This document shows positions 1 through 7,918 of a DNA stretch of 39,779 nucleotides, piece by piece. Numbering within the stretch: position 1 is the stretch's first letter; each line of letters starts with the position of its first letter. The stretch is from the IMG/VR virus record IMGVR_UViG_3300047560_002121, positions 1 to 39,779 of that record. One strand, 5' to 3'. Below the pieces are notes generated by a model that saw only the letters and a list, made by a program, of their open reading frames with translations, was not told the origin of the DNA and searched no databases. A program made the translations under genes and the position numbers. This stretch comes from a virus.

Positions 1-1188
1 AATCATTTCGATTGCGGAGTCATCGTGATGAACACCTTGGTCGAATTGCATGTCCGAGAAGATAACCAATGTTTGTGGCATTTCTGCTTGTGGCACACTG
101 TTATCTACCGCTGTCTTAAGGATCAAATCAAACGCCTTGTTCAAGTCGGTGTTAGCGACTTCACCAGTGTTCATTTGGTCAATCTTTTGATTGATGTTAC
201 CCTTAAGGTTAACCAACTTAGGTGTACGGCTGAAAGTCAAGAATGTGTCCTTGAACTTACCCTTGTTCTTGTCAGCAAAGTACAAACCTAGAGAGATTGC
301 AACATCCAAACAAGACAAGCCTGTGTTCTTACCTGCGGCGCAAGTCATAGAACCTGACGAGTCAACCATTGGCAACACGTTAGCGTCACCGATGAAGTTT
401 GGCAATGCATCCCATTGCGCTTGCAGTGCGTCCAACTCAGTCTTAGACATTGTTGTACGGCTGTACGAATTGATACGACCCTTAAGGACGTCATATGGGT
501 ACACTGCACCTGCATTAATCTTCACACCTGCTTCGCCCTTAACGAGCTTAGCCACATAGTCTGCATAAGAAGTACCATTACGAGTAAAAGCCTTCTTGTA
601 ACGAGCATGTGCCAATGAAGGAACATGTGAGTAGTTGATTGAATCCCAGTCCTTAGCACACATTTGTGTTTCCACAACGTTAGTAAGCGCAACTAGGCTC
701 TTACGATATTGCTTAGGAGTCATTCCGAAGAATTCACGGATTTCACGGGCAACTTCACCCTTACGTGGTGTCCACTTAGCTGCCAAACCATTACGAGCAC
801 GGAGTGCATCGCCAAGCATTGTGTATGCTTGTGTCTTTAGAGGCTTGGACTTAAACACTAGCAAATCGTCATAACGACCGATTTCTGGGACCTTCACCAA
901 TAGACGGCTAGCGTCTTCTGGAGAAGTGTTTTCCAAGTGTGTCAACACTTGACGGAACAGTTCACGTTCACCTGAACCACCACGAACGTCACGTGCCCAT
1001 TGGACGATACGCAACGCTAGATCGGAGTTTTCAACGTATGCCGCTGTAAACGCAGGGATAATGTTCTTACCACGACTTGCGCCGATGTTATAAAACAAAT
1101 CCACACAGGCGTTTGCTGTGGACTTACGAGCCTTCATACCGTTAGCGGTACGAGCTTCTTGGTTCTTAATTGCTTCTACAAATTGCAT
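1..1188 (-). CDS. DUF2828 / Ro60(TROVE)-like vWA protein, C-terminus cut by window edge
   Basis: Open frame of 396 codons with no stop before base 1. The start at 1188 has a good AAAGGAGA site. Motifs seen: a GGSGERELFR helix near residues 70-79, a YSHVPSLAHARY-type motif near 186-197, and a vWA MIDAS DSSGS near 276-280 followed by M. This order (helical RNA-binding-type module, then vWA) is that of DUF2828 proteins and resembles Ro60/TROVE proteins, which bind Y RNAs and misfolded small RNAs. Role here is inferred: a phage RNA chaperone or RNA-repair factor. Its own mRNA leader (1189-1289) contains a copy of the repeated RNA element that frames the permuted tRNAs, so autoregulation or ligand binding is plausible. 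A sigma70 promoter lies upstream at 1296-1324. Confidence 0.8.
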   Translation of the reverse strand, partial: MQFVEAIKNQEARTANGMKARKSTANACVDLFYNIGASRGKNIIPAFTAAYVENSDLALRIVQWARDVRGGSGERELFRQVLTHLENTSPEDASRLLVKVPEIGRYDDLLVFKSKPLKTQAYTMLGDALRARNGLAAKWTPRKGEVAREIREFFGMTPKQYRKSLVALTNVVETQMCAKDWDSINYSHVPSLAHARYKKAFTRNGTSYADYVAKLVKGEAGVKINAGAVYPYDVLKGRINSYSRTTMSKTELDALQAQWDALPNFIGDANVLPMVDSSGSMTCAAGKNTGLSCLDVAISLGLYFADKNKGKFKDTFLTFSRTPKLVNLKGNINQKIDQMNTGEVANTDLNKAFDLILKTAVDNSVPQAEMPQTLVIFSDMQFDQGVHHDDSAIEMI

Positions 1189-1216
1189 ACATTCTCCTTT
1201 CATTTGATTATGCAAC

Positions 1217-1270
1217 AGGATGCGCTTTTTTACTGATATGAATAGTAATAAAGTTTGCTGAAAGCATCCT
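1217..1270 (-). ncRNA. Repeated AGGAT/ATCCT RNA element, short form (copy A)
   Basis: A 7-bp terminal stem AGGATGC/GCATCCT encloses CAGCAAAC on the 5' side and AAAAAAGC on the 3' side. The insert can form an anticodon-arm-like hairpin with loop TTCATAT (CAU in the anticodon position). No tRNA body is present. It lies within the predicted 5' leader of the Ro60-like gene, ending about 29 nt before the start codon. It could be a protein-binding leader or a small stable RNA released from the leader. Confidence 0.7.
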
Positions 1271-1295
1271 AAAATCTTCACTGTTTGAAGATGTT

Positions 1296-1324
1296 ATTAT
1301 AACACCTTCTTCAATTATTGTCAA
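1296..1324 (-). promoter_or_regulatory. Sigma70 promoter for the Ro60-like gene
   Basis: On the minus strand TTGACA (1319-1324), a 17-nt spacer and TATAAT (1296-1301): a consensus promoter. Predicted start near 1289, giving a leader of about 100 nt that contains RNA element copy A. Confidence 0.85.
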
Positions 1325-1329
1325 GTACT

Positions 1330-1793
1330 TTTTGGGTACTTAGCTGGATGATCGGAACAGTAATTTATTTTCTGGTCGCCCCCATCCCCAGTATATCGGT
1401 TCAGTTCCACGACCCTAACCTAACTTGTGTCTGTGTTAGATACCATATATGTCTTTCCATAAGTCGTCAGTTCTTTCGGAGCATTACTGCAAAGTGCAAG
1501 CACTTTCCTTTCCAGGGGTCCTTCTACTGCATTAGCGGTTTCGTTAATATGTGTATATTGCTGAACTCATCCAAAGTTAACAGGTTAGCTGTTACGTTGT
1601 TTTTAGCCTGGACGTGAACCCAGAGACTGCGTTTTTAAACAGGGCCATCACACCTGTTGTGCTAGTCTATTTCAATAGCGACCTTCAACGATTCGCAGCT
1701 TTTACCCTGCTTCACTCCAATCTACTACCATAGGGTCTAGCGAGTCATAAAAATGATTTTATGTTGCTGCCTCTAACCTTTTCTCAATCACAA
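1330..1793 (-). ncRNA. Candidate structured non-coding RNA, about 460 nt
   Basis: A gene-free stretch of about 600 nt with its own promoter at 1800-1827. Local helices seen on the minus strand: CATAAAA/TTTTATG, CTGGG/CCAG closing a T-arm-like loop TTCACGT, AACAG/CTGTT, AAAGTG/CACTTT and GGTCG/CGACC. I cannot match it to tmRNA (no 3' tRNA-like CCA end) or RNase P RNA (found elsewhere). Large phage RNAs next to tRNA arrays, such as GOLLD and ROOL, are a possible class, but I recognise no specific motif. Confidence 0.5.
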
Positions 1794-1799
1794 AAACAT

Positions 1800-1827
1800 A
1801 GTATATCACAGAATCCTGATTCTGCAA
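1800..1827 (-). promoter_or_regulatory. Promoter with palindromic operator-like spacer
   Basis: On the minus strand TTGCAG (1822-1827) and TATACT (1800-1805) with a 16-nt spacer. The 16-bp perfect palindrome CAGAATCCTGATTCTG (1809-1824) covers the spacer and part of the -35, as an operator would. It points into the gene-free region 1330-1793. Confidence 0.6.
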
Positions 1828-1853
1828 CATGTTTTGGGCAAACACTTAAAAGA

Positions 1854-1876
1854 AAACCGTGAACTAGTCACGGTTT
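1854..1876 (-). terminator. Rho-independent terminator after the 209-aa gene
   Basis: Hairpin AAACCGTGA/TCACGGTTT followed on the minus strand by TTCTTTT. It closes the structural gene block that runs from 5687 to 1891. Confidence 0.8.
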
Positions 1877-1890
1877 CGGGGTTAGTACTT

Positions 1891-2520
1891 TTATACTAAG
1901 TTTCGATTCAAGACACCTTCTGTCAATAAATCTGCAAAACTACTTGATGTGTTAGGGAAAGATACTTGCTGTCCAGGAACTAGTATGTTGTATGCTTTGT
2001 CATACAAATCTTGTTCCTCTCTCCACTTCTTTTGCACACGAGCAGTTGCTTGCTGTTGTACTGTTGTTATGTATAAGTCCCACACTGTCCTCGTTCGATT
2101 TGCTAATAGCACACCTAACGTATCTAATATCGTAGCCATATGTCCTAACTGAACTCTTGTAGCAGTAGAACTTGTGATGGGATCTTTACTGGTAGCCACA
2201 TCGTCAATTATAGTCAAACAGCCTAGAGTTAACTCAGTCATTGAATGCGTGAACTCTACTAGTTGATCCTGATTGAAGAAAGGTTGAATCGTTGATGACA
2301 ACATTTGAACATCCATTCGCATTTGTTCAACAATATGTGGCACATCTTCTGTGTTATCACATTTACTGATGACATAATTTCGCATATCCGCAGTGTACAA
2401 TGATAGCTTGTCTCTGACGTTCAGTTTCAACCCCACAGCATCAGGGCCATATGGATTAATCAATCCTTCAGGTTTCATTCTGTGTTCTTCAACTACAGTA
2501 GTTGTGGTTTTCTTGTACAT
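1891..2520 (-). CDS. Hypothetical protein, 209 aa
   Basis: Not recognised. Mostly helical in appearance, with an N-terminal Thr run (KKTTTTVVEEH) and a Leu/Ile/Thr-rich middle; no membrane segment or catalytic motif seen. Last gene of the left structural block before the terminator at 1854-1876. Its start abuts the stop of the 138-aa gene at 2520, so the two are probably translated together. A virion or neck/tail role is only inferred from context. Confidence 0.8.
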   Translation of the reverse strand: MYKKTTTTVVEEHRMKPEGLINPYGPDAVGLKLNVRDKLSLYTADMRNYVISKCDNTEDVPHIVEQMRMDVQMLSSTIQPFFNQDQLVEFTHSMTELTLGCLTIIDDVATSKDPITSSTATRVQLGHMATILDTLGVLLANRTRTVWDLYITTVQQQATARVQKKWREEQDLYDKAYNILVPGQQVSFPNTSSSFADLLTEGVLNRNLV

Positions 2521-2936
2521 TACACGCTCACGACTGGTGTTGGTTCAGGAGTCGGCTCGGGTGTTGGTTCAGGAGTCGGTGTAGGCCATTGACCACTCTG
2601 CCACAATGCACATGCTGCATCAAACCCATCAGTAAATCCTTTAGCGTATGCATCCATAGTAGACCACTCATAATAGTAACCAGATAGCATTGGCTTTGGT
2701 GCTGGTCCAGGGTATGGGGTCGGATTAGGCTTCGGGGTTGGTGATGGATTAGGTGGGATAGGCATTAGCTTATGCTTATGCTTTGGATGCGGCTTAGCAC
2801 CGTAATAATATTCATCCTCTTCATCCTCATAATCATCCCACTCCCAGTAGTATGGATAGTGCGGATATGGGCACCCATGGTGATGCCAACCAGTGGCTCT
2901 TAAATTTGGTTTCGGTCTCATCATTCTATGTGACAT
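2520..2936 (-). CDS. Proline-rich low-complexity protein, 138 aa
   Basis: An N-terminal half rich in His/Tyr/Asp/Glu (WEWDDYEDEEDEYYYG near residues 31-46) is followed by a Pro stretch of PNPSPTPKPNPTPYP type, a short folded-looking segment, and a C-terminal PTPEPTPEPTPEPT repeat. Such extended Pro-rich linkers occur in phage fibre and surface proteins. Start chosen at 2936 because AAAGGAAAT precedes it. Confidence 0.75.
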   Translation of the reverse strand: MSHRMMRPKPNLRATGWHHHGCPYPHYPYYWEWDDYEDEEDEYYYGAKPHPKHKHKLMPIPPNPSPTPKPNPTPYPGPAPKPMLSGYYYEWSTMDAYAKGFTDGFDAACALWQSGQWPTPTPEPTPEPTPEPTPVVSV

Positions 2937-2947
2937 TTTTATTTCCT

Positions 2948-3319
2948 TTATTGTTTTTTGCCGAAGACACTTAGTAGTTTAAGTAGTCTATCGAATAGGC
3001 TTTCTTTTTTCTCAGTTGCTGGCTTTACAGCTTCCTTGTTAGTCTGTGTATTGTTGATTGTTATGTTATTCACTGACATAGTATCTTCCTCTATTATGTA
3101 CGATAATGTCTTTGCTCGATTAACTATATCTGTATCTGTAGGATATGATGGAAGTTCTGGATATGCCAATCTAACTTGCTGGGTTTGCCAAAGATATAGG
3201 GATTCTACTACCCACTTTTCGTGAATATCGTTTTTCTTAGTAACGTATTCAGAGTAGACTAGGTCCTTTGCTATTTTTAATAACTCCATCTTAGATGGAT
3301 TATCTTTCTTTTCCACCAT
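2948..3319 (-). CDS. Hypothetical protein, 123 aa
   Basis: Not recognised. Lys/Glu-rich N-terminus, one Trp/Tyr-rich segment near residues 35-55 (EKWVVESLYLWQT) and a basic C-terminal helix (LFDRLLKLLSVFGKKQ). No signal peptide. It lies between fibre-like genes, so a structural or assembly role is possible. Confidence 0.7.
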   Translation of the reverse strand: MVEKKDNPSKMELLKIAKDLVYSEYVTKKNDIHEKWVVESLYLWQTQQVRLAYPELPSYPTDTDIVNRAKTLSYIIEEDTMSVNNITINNTQTNKEAVKPATEKKESLFDRLLKLLSVFGKKQ

Positions 3320-3331
3320 ATCGAACTCAGA

Positions 3332-3730
3332 TTATAGAATGTTCCACTCAGTACCGTTCCATGTTATTGTGAGAGCACCGTAGTTTGCATTGATAGTTGC
3401 TGTTAACGCACCGTCAATCGTTCCCAAAACAGGAGTAATTGTGATAGGGTTAGTAGCAGCGTCACCTGTTCCATCTTTCAAATAGAATAATTGACCAACG
3501 TTAGGTACAGCTGGTAATGTTACTGCAATTGCACCTGGTAATGCTAGTTCGTATACTACGATAGCATCACTAGTTGTAACTGTATCAGGTGATACTGTTG
3601 CAATACGTAATGGTTCTAGTGCTAAACCGTTAGCAGAGATTGTAACTGTTTCTGCACCTGTACCTGTTGTAGGTGTAACAACAATACCAGTACCTGCAAT
3701 TATCGAGCGGGGGTTGTTTGTATATGACAT
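3332..3730 (-). CDS. Phage fibre-type beta-rich protein, 132 aa
   Basis: The N-terminus NNPRSIIAGTGIVVTPTTG is shared with the next gene upstream (3739-4317). The C-terminal part has a VTLPAVPNVGQLFYLKDGTG module ending in NYGALTITWNGTEWNIL. A second version of that module closes the 4314-4781 protein (VVLPANPQTGKIYIVKD ... EWSLV). Such modules are typical of head- or tail-fibre decoration proteins. Likely a trimeric or adhesin-like virion protein; the receptor is unknown. Confidence 0.75.
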   Translation of the reverse strand: MSYTNNPRSIIAGTGIVVTPTTGTGAETVTISANGLALEPLRIATVSPDTVTTSDAIVVYELALPGAIAVTLPAVPNVGQLFYLKDGTGDAATNPITITPVLGTIDGALTATINANYGALTITWNGTEWNIL

Positions 3731-3738
3731 ATGTTTCC

Positions 3739-4317
3739 TTATTCTTGAATGAATTGCACCGTCACTGATGCGCTCGGAGTTGATGGTCTAGTTGGATTAC
3801 TTTGCGGACCAGTTGCTGCCAATCTAAAGTTAATACTGTCTGATGACCAGTATACTTCAATATAATCACCTGCAGATACTCTAGGGAAATATCGTCTTGA
3901 AATTACATTGCTTCTGCCGCCACCTTCAACAGTAACAATACCATTGCTTGCGATGACTTGTAAATTGTTTTGCACTAACCACATACTGATGTTACCTGGA
4001 CCACCTTGTGTGATATTCACTTGAGCATTGATAGTCAAGTTATAAACCCCTGCATGCGGGAATTGTATGCGAGAGCTAGGTAGCAAGTTAATACCATCAT
4101 TGCCTCTATTCTGATTAAGAGTAAGTAGATTAGCTGTATTGATAACTGGGTTAGTTTGTGTTTGGTCGCTATAGAAATCTCCATAGTAACCAGGGTATCC
4201 TTGCCCACCTGGTGCTGAAATCGTAATCGATTCAGATCCAGTACCTCTGGCTGTGTCAGTTGTAATAACTATACCGGAGCCAGCTTTTATAGACCGAGGG
4301 TTGTTTGAATACGTCAT
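3739..4317 (-). CDS. Fibre-like protein with C1q/collagen-like features, 192 aa
   Basis: The start is taken at the ATG at 4317, which overlaps the upstream stop as ATGA; an upstream GTG at 4329 is less likely. The N-terminus NNPRSIKAGSGIVITT repeats that of the 132-aa gene. A Gly-rich GGQGYPGYYGDFYS segment leads into a beta-rich C-terminal domain (GVYNLTINAQV, GDYIEVYW, ASVTVQFIQE) with the look of a C1q/TNF-like jelly roll. Probably a trimeric tail or head fibre. Confidence 0.75.
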   Translation of the reverse strand: MTYSNNPRSIKAGSGIVITTDTARGTGSESITISAPGGQGYPGYYGDFYSDQTQTNPVINTANLLTLNQNRGNDGINLLPSSRIQFPHAGVYNLTINAQVNITQGGPGNISMWLVQNNLQVIASNGIVTVEGGGRSNVISRRYFPRVSAGDYIEVYWSSDSINFRLAATGPQSNPTRPSTPSASVTVQFIQE

Positions 4318-4781
4318 ACTAGACTCCACTCAGCTCCGTCGAACAATAAAGTGATACTACCAAAGTTAGTGTTAATGATTGCACTAGCTGATCCATCAAT
4401 CGTGTGACCGACTGCTGTTACTGTGATGTTCTCTGCTGCCGCGGTTCCTAATACATCTTTGACAATATAAATCTTACCCGTTTGTGGGTTAGCAGGTAAC
4501 ACTACAGAGAAAGGCACTGCACTTACATTGTTCACTCCGATAAAGAAATCAGATGATAGAGCGAGGTAAGGACTAGTAGTTACAATAACAACTGGTACCA
4601 ACAATGAACTATTTGTGTTTACACTTATAACTGACGAACTGACAACGGAGTCAAACCCGTCATCCACGATAGGTGAAACGATAGGGCTAAAACTTTGTCT
4701 TTGTTGAATCGGAAATTGTGCAAATGATGGCATCACTGGCATAATCGGTAAGAGAGGTTGAATTGATTGTATTTGTTCCAT
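4314..4781 (-). CDS. Fibre-type protein, 155 aa
   Basis: Start chosen at 4781, preceded by CGGAG at a good distance, rather than the ATG at 4799, which lies inside a hairpin. A Pro/Met/Gln-rich N-terminus is followed by the same beta-rich module as the 132-aa gene (VVLPANPQTGKIYIVKD, then GHTIDGSASAIINTNFGS, ending EWSLV). Probably the product of module duplication; a virion fibre or adhesin is inferred. Confidence 0.75.
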   Translation of the reverse strand: MEQIQSIQPLLPIMPVMPSFAQFPIQQRQSFSPIVSPIVDDGFDSVVSSSVISVNTNSSLLVPVVIVTTSPYLALSSDFFIGVNNVSAVPFSVVLPANPQTGKIYIVKDVLGTAAAENITVTAVGHTIDGSASAIINTNFGSITLLFDGAEWSLV

Positions 4782-4796
4782 AATAAACTCCGAAAT

Positions 4797-4817
4797 CATC
4801 CGGGGGTTACCCGGATG
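4797..4817 (-). other. Intercistronic hairpin
   Basis: Perfect 8-bp stem CATCCGGG/CCCGGATG with a 5-nt loop between the 285-aa gene and the next start. No U-run follows, so it is more likely an RNA-stability or processing element than a terminator. Confidence 0.55.
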
Positions 4818-4829
4818 AAGCTATACTAA

Positions 4830-5687
4830 TTAACGAATGTTAGTGTTAGTGTTTGTTGGGCTAGCAGTTAGTGTACCGCTTCCAACGTTGATAGCTGAGT
4901 TTGTAGAACGAATGACTTGCAATTCAGTTACTAAAGAACCCAACAAGCTTCCAAGAGTTTGGAATTGTTGTTGTTGCTGTGCTTGAGCTTGAGCTTGGTT
5001 GATATTGTTAGTTGTGTTAACTTCAATACCACGAGTAGCTTCTGCCAAGCGACGGTCACCGCGCAATTCAATGATTTCGTTCTGAGCAGTAGCCAACTCA
5101 CGTTGTAAGTTAGTTTCATACTGAGAAGTAATCAATGCACGAGTTACTGTTCCATCTGCTGTGATAGATTGCTGGACAGCGTTTTGTGATTGCATAATCA
5201 TTGTTTGAGTTTGCAAGATGTTCTTGTCAACTGCATTCAATTGTTGCATCAATGTAACTGCGTTTTGTGTTTGTGTCTTGTCAACTGCATTCAATTGTTG
5301 TGCTAGAACCATTGCTTGTGCGTTAACTACATCTTTAACACCTTCAGTGCGTGTTACTAATGATGAAGCTACGTTGTTCAAGTTAGCAGTGATAGCCGCT
5401 GTTTGTGCTGCGTTTGATGCTTCCATAGCTGCCATGTTAACTGCTACTTCCTTGTCAACTGCGCCGATAGCTGCCATGATGTCCATGTTTGCTTGATTTT
5501 GTTCTGGTGGGTTACGAGCAATAACACTGTCTGCTGCTGCGCCATCGCGGCCGCGACCACCGAATAAGCCATTGCCATTACCTAACAATGCGCCTAACAA
5601 GATACCACCGATGAAACCACCGCCTGTACCGATACCGCCTTGACCTGCTAGAAGGTCACCGCCTCCTGTTGTTGTACTTACGTCCAT
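4830..5687 (-). CDS. Gly-rich/coiled-coil structural protein, 285 aa
   Basis: Residues 8-52 are extremely Gly-rich (GGGDLLAGQGG, GGGFIGGILLGALLGNGNG), resembling a flexible or membrane-active segment. From residue 60 on the sequence is Ala/Gln/Asn-rich with heptad-like spacing, including a near repeat QQLNAVDKTQTQNAV/QQLNAVDKNILQTQT and a QAQAQAQQQQQ run. Likely a fibrous or tape-measure-like virion component. First gene of the structural block. Confidence 0.75.
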   Translation of the reverse strand: MDVSTTTGGGDLLAGQGGIGTGGGFIGGILLGALLGNGNGLFGGRGRDGAAADSVIARNPPEQNQANMDIMAAIGAVDKEVAVNMAAMEASNAAQTAAITANLNNVASSLVTRTEGVKDVVNAQAMVLAQQLNAVDKTQTQNAVTLMQQLNAVDKNILQTQTMIMQSQNAVQQSITADGTVTRALITSQYETNLQRELATAQNEIIELRGDRRLAEATRGIEVNTTNNINQAQAQAQQQQQFQTLGSLLGSLVTELQVIRSTNSAINVGSGTLTASPTNTNTNIR

Positions 5688-5814
5688 TTTGTTTTCCTTA
5701 ATTAAGAAAGAATCGTTTCTCTAATGACCTTTCATTAGCTTTATATCTTTCAAAGATACTTACTGGCGATTCTTGCTTAAAAGGATGCACACTAGTACAT
5801 CATCTACTTTATGC
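5688..5814 (-). promoter_or_regulatory. Structured leader of the structural block
   Basis: AAGAATCG (5708-5715) pairs with CGATTCTT (5767-5774) around a CTAATGA/TCATTAG hairpin, all upstream of the 5687 start. No clear -35/-10 pair was found; the role as a 5' leader is inferred. Confidence 0.35.
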
Positions 5815-6426
5815 TTATTTTTTGCGAGGCTTCATTTCGAGTGCGTGTGGCATCTTTTTAGAAAAATGTTCCATGTGATTGTATACTATACCAGTGGCGT
5901 ACAGGTCTGCCCACTTTTGCATACATTGTCTATTATCATCGAATGCGTCAATATCAGCAGTCCAATCTTCTTTCATGCGATTAGTTACTTCATCCATTGT
6001 GTGCTTCAAGTGGTCATTCCACAATGGCTTAGTAACTACTCTAGACCAGTAATATGAATTTTCATTCTCTAACCACGTGAGCATCTTCTCTCCATTATCA
6101 TACCATGCTTTAGTAGCGGCTGCTGTATCTTCACCTGCTTTGAGTACGTTAATCAATGCTACTGCTAATACGATATGTTCTTTCAAAATCAAACTATACG
6201 CATCTACATCGTTTCTATCGTAGTAAGGATATAGAAGTTCTGCAATCTCTTCCTGATTCTTCATTAGTCGTGCGGACACTGCATCAATATCTTTTGTGCC
6301 ATTCAACAAACTAATGATTGCGTTGCGTGTATAGCAAAGATGCTCACTCCACAATGTCTTTGAGTTGGAATACAACTCCGCAATCTTTTCTTCATCCTCG
6401 TAGTAATACGTTATAATTTGGTACAT
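5815..6426 (-). CDS. Tandem-repeat helical protein of the LW..H family, 203 aa
   Basis: Two related halves, each opening with an LW..HL..T motif (LWSEHLCYTRNAI near 25-37, LWNDHLKHTMDEV near 133-145) and followed by RLMKNQEEIAELLYPYY- and LILKEHIVLAVALI-type helices. Firmicutes and related bacteria carry similar proteins, often mis-annotated as glycosyltransferase or acetylglutamate kinase; their function is unknown. Probably an alpha-helical bundle. Not placed in a pathway. Confidence 0.7.
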   Translation of the reverse strand: MYQIITYYYEDEEKIAELYSNSKTLWSEHLCYTRNAIISLLNGTKDIDAVSARLMKNQEEIAELLYPYYDRNDVDAYSLILKEHIVLAVALINVLKAGEDTAAATKAWYDNGEKMLTWLENENSYYWSRVVTKPLWNDHLKHTMDEVTNRMKEDWTADIDAFDDNRQCMQKWADLYATGIVYNHMEHFSKKMPHALEMKPRKK

Positions 6427-6517
6427 GATTTCTCCTATGTGGTACTATACATTTACTTACGATTGACTAGTACTGTTTGTCTAATCAATAAGCACATGAT
6501 GTACTCCAGTAGAGCCG

Positions 6518-6546
6518 AAAAAATAGCCTACCGAAGCAGGCTATAT
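6518..6546 (-). terminator. Terminator of the LuxR-type regulator gene
   Basis: On the minus strand ATAGCCT-(8-nt loop)-AGGCTAT followed by TTTTTT, directly after the stop at 6561. Confidence 0.85.
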
Positions 6547-6560
6547 TAAAGCAGGGCATA

Positions 6561-7244
6561 TTAGGAGAATAGCGCAAGCTGTGTTCTATTTTTGACACCG
6601 AACTTTTTAATGATTTGCCCTACGTGCAACTTAACTGTGCTCTCTGAAATGTCTAGCATCTTCGCTATTGCTTTGTTACTAGAGCCTCGTTCTTTAATGA
6701 ACTTCAAAACTTGTTCTTGGCGAGGTGTTAACTCTATTTCAGTTTTTTGTTGCTTAGGTTTTTTCTTGTTGAGTAATAACTGAATCTTTTCAGGCACGTG
6801 ATTCTTACCTAATTGAAATGCATTCATTGCAACTAACTTATCTTCCAATGAGAACTCAGGACCTCTGGGGAACACACCAACTACCAAATCATTCAATGAT
6901 AGAAAATCTTTGATGAGTTTGGTATCAGTTTGCATAGTAACACCACCTGTTATCACTGTAGTGCGTCTTGCTGACTTACCTGATTCATCTCTACATACAG
7001 TAGATTTTATAATTGTTGCTAGTGCGTTGACTAGATCCCAGACTTGATTGCCGTGTTGCTCATAAAGTTTTTCGATATCCAAGCTGACTACGTTAGTGCG
7101 AAAATTTGAATCACTTAATAGTGGATACACATCAAGAATAGAATTTACAAAAACACATTCTGTATCTTTTTCTCTAATGAAGTTTGAAGGAGCATATGCG
7201 TCTCCTTGCGGTGATACGAATGTTACGTGTTGTTTGTTGTTCAT
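6561..7244 (-). CDS. LuxR/GerE-type transcription regulator, 227 aa
   Basis: The C-terminal 60 residues are a classic LuxR helix-turn-helix: [40 protein letters not shown], ending KNRTQLALF. The N-terminal ~150 residues look like a divergent alpha/beta receiver, but no confident phospho-acceptor Asp context can be assigned. Start supported by AGGAAAC. A monocistronic unit with its own promoter (7357-7384) and terminator; a plausible switch for early/late or ncRNA promoters. Confidence 0.9.
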   Translation of the reverse strand: MNNKQHVTFVSPQGDAYAPSNFIREKDTECVFVNSILDVYPLLSDSNFRTNVVSLDIEKLYEQHGNQVWDLVNALATIIKSTVCRDESGKSARRTTVITGGVTMQTDTKLIKDFLSLNDLVVGVFPRGPEFSLEDKLVAMNAFQLGKNHVPEKIQLLLNKKKPKQQKTEIELTPRQEQVLKFIKERGSSNKAIAKMLDISESTVKLHVGQIIKKFGVKNRTQLALFS

Positions 7245-7356
7245 GCAGTTTCCTATTTGTTCAATTACTTAATGACATATAGACATACGAATTGCCTACT
7301 AGGGTATAGCCTATACTTCAGTCGGTACCCAATACTCAAATCATATTGTCGAGTGA

Positions 7357-7384
7357 ATTATATAGGAATTCGTAGTAATGACAA
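7357..7384 (-). promoter_or_regulatory. Sigma70 promoter of the LuxR-type gene
   Basis: TTGTCA (7379-7384), a 16-nt spacer and TATAAT (7357-7362) on the minus strand. Leader of about 105 nt. Confidence 0.7.
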
Positions 7385-7413
7385 GTGTTAACGGTAGAAC
7401 AGATGTGGCAAAA

Positions 7414-7434
7414 GGTTAGAGCATTGCTCTAACC
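7414..7434. terminator. Bidirectional terminator ending the tRNA array
   Basis: GGTTAGAGC/GCTCTAACC hairpin with T-runs on both strands. On the minus strand it follows the stop at 7439 and marks the downstream end of the 16-kb tRNA/ncRNA operon region. Confidence 0.85.
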
Positions 7435-7438
7435 CTTT

Positions 7439-7579
7439 TTATCTTGTAAAGAACCTAACTATTTTTAGATAGTAGTATTTGAAGCCACGTACTGACGGGA
7501 TCCAGTCCCAGTCAAATGAGCCCGGTAACTCTTTGTTGAAGTTGCCGAATGCCTTTTCAATAGTGTCTTTGCTTGACAT
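7439..7579 (-). CDS. Small protein, 46 aa
   Basis: Start at 7579 chosen for the strong GAGGAGG site; the longer frame upstream lacks one. Sequence is MSSKDTIEKAFGNFNKELPG followed by an aromatic, basic C-terminus (FKYYYLKIVRFFTR). Unknown function. Last gene of the array before the terminator. Confidence 0.65.
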   Translation of the reverse strand: MSSKDTIEKAFGNFNKELPGSFDWDWIPSVRGFKYYYLKIVRFFTR

Positions 7580-7589
7580 AATAACCTCC

Positions 7590-7817
7590 TCATGGGAACT
7601 TAAACCAGAATTCTGTAGCAACTCGTTCAGCATCATCTGACCAAACTGTTACTGTTGTCTCTACATCGTCATCAGGATCCCAACCATCAACATCTTTACA
7701 TTCATCGACTGTAATTAGATATTGTTTTGATGGGATTCTATCCATGAACCAATTAGAACGTGCCATACGTTCATAACCTGTTCTTAGTTTTGTTATGTAC
7801 TTGATTTGTACTGACAT
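7590..7817 (-). CDS. Hypothetical protein, 75 aa
   Basis: Acidic middle segment (VDECKDVDGWDPDDDVETTV) and an aromatic C-terminus. Its ATG lies 7 nt after the CCA end of the upstream tRNA-Ser (7825), with no Shine-Dalgarno site, so processing of that tRNA would leave a nearly leaderless mRNA. Function unknown. Confidence 0.65.
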   Translation of the reverse strand: MSVQIKYITKLRTGYERMARSNWFMDRIPSKQYLITVDECKDVDGWDPDDDVETTVTVWSDDAERVATEFWFKFP

Positions 7818-7824
7818 GATGCTT

Positions 7825-7912
7825 TGGCGGAAGAGGTGAGATTCGAACTCACGGACCTTTTACAATCGCCGGTTTTCAAGACCGGTGCAATAGACCACTC
7901 TGCCACTCTTCC
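7825..7912 (-). tRNA. tRNA-Ser(UGA)
   Basis: Class II cloverleaf with acceptor GGAAGAG/CTCTTCC, anticodon loop CTTGAAA, a long variable arm, T-loop TTCGAAT and an encoded CCA. Confidence 0.95.
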
Positions 7913-7918
7913 AATTGA

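Noticed and set aside
1330-1793. tmRNA in the left gene-free region
   Set aside because: A T-arm-like hairpin and an alanine-starting frame are present, but there is no CCA-ended tRNA-like domain, no conserved 5' tmRNA sequence, and the frame does not stop after a short tag.
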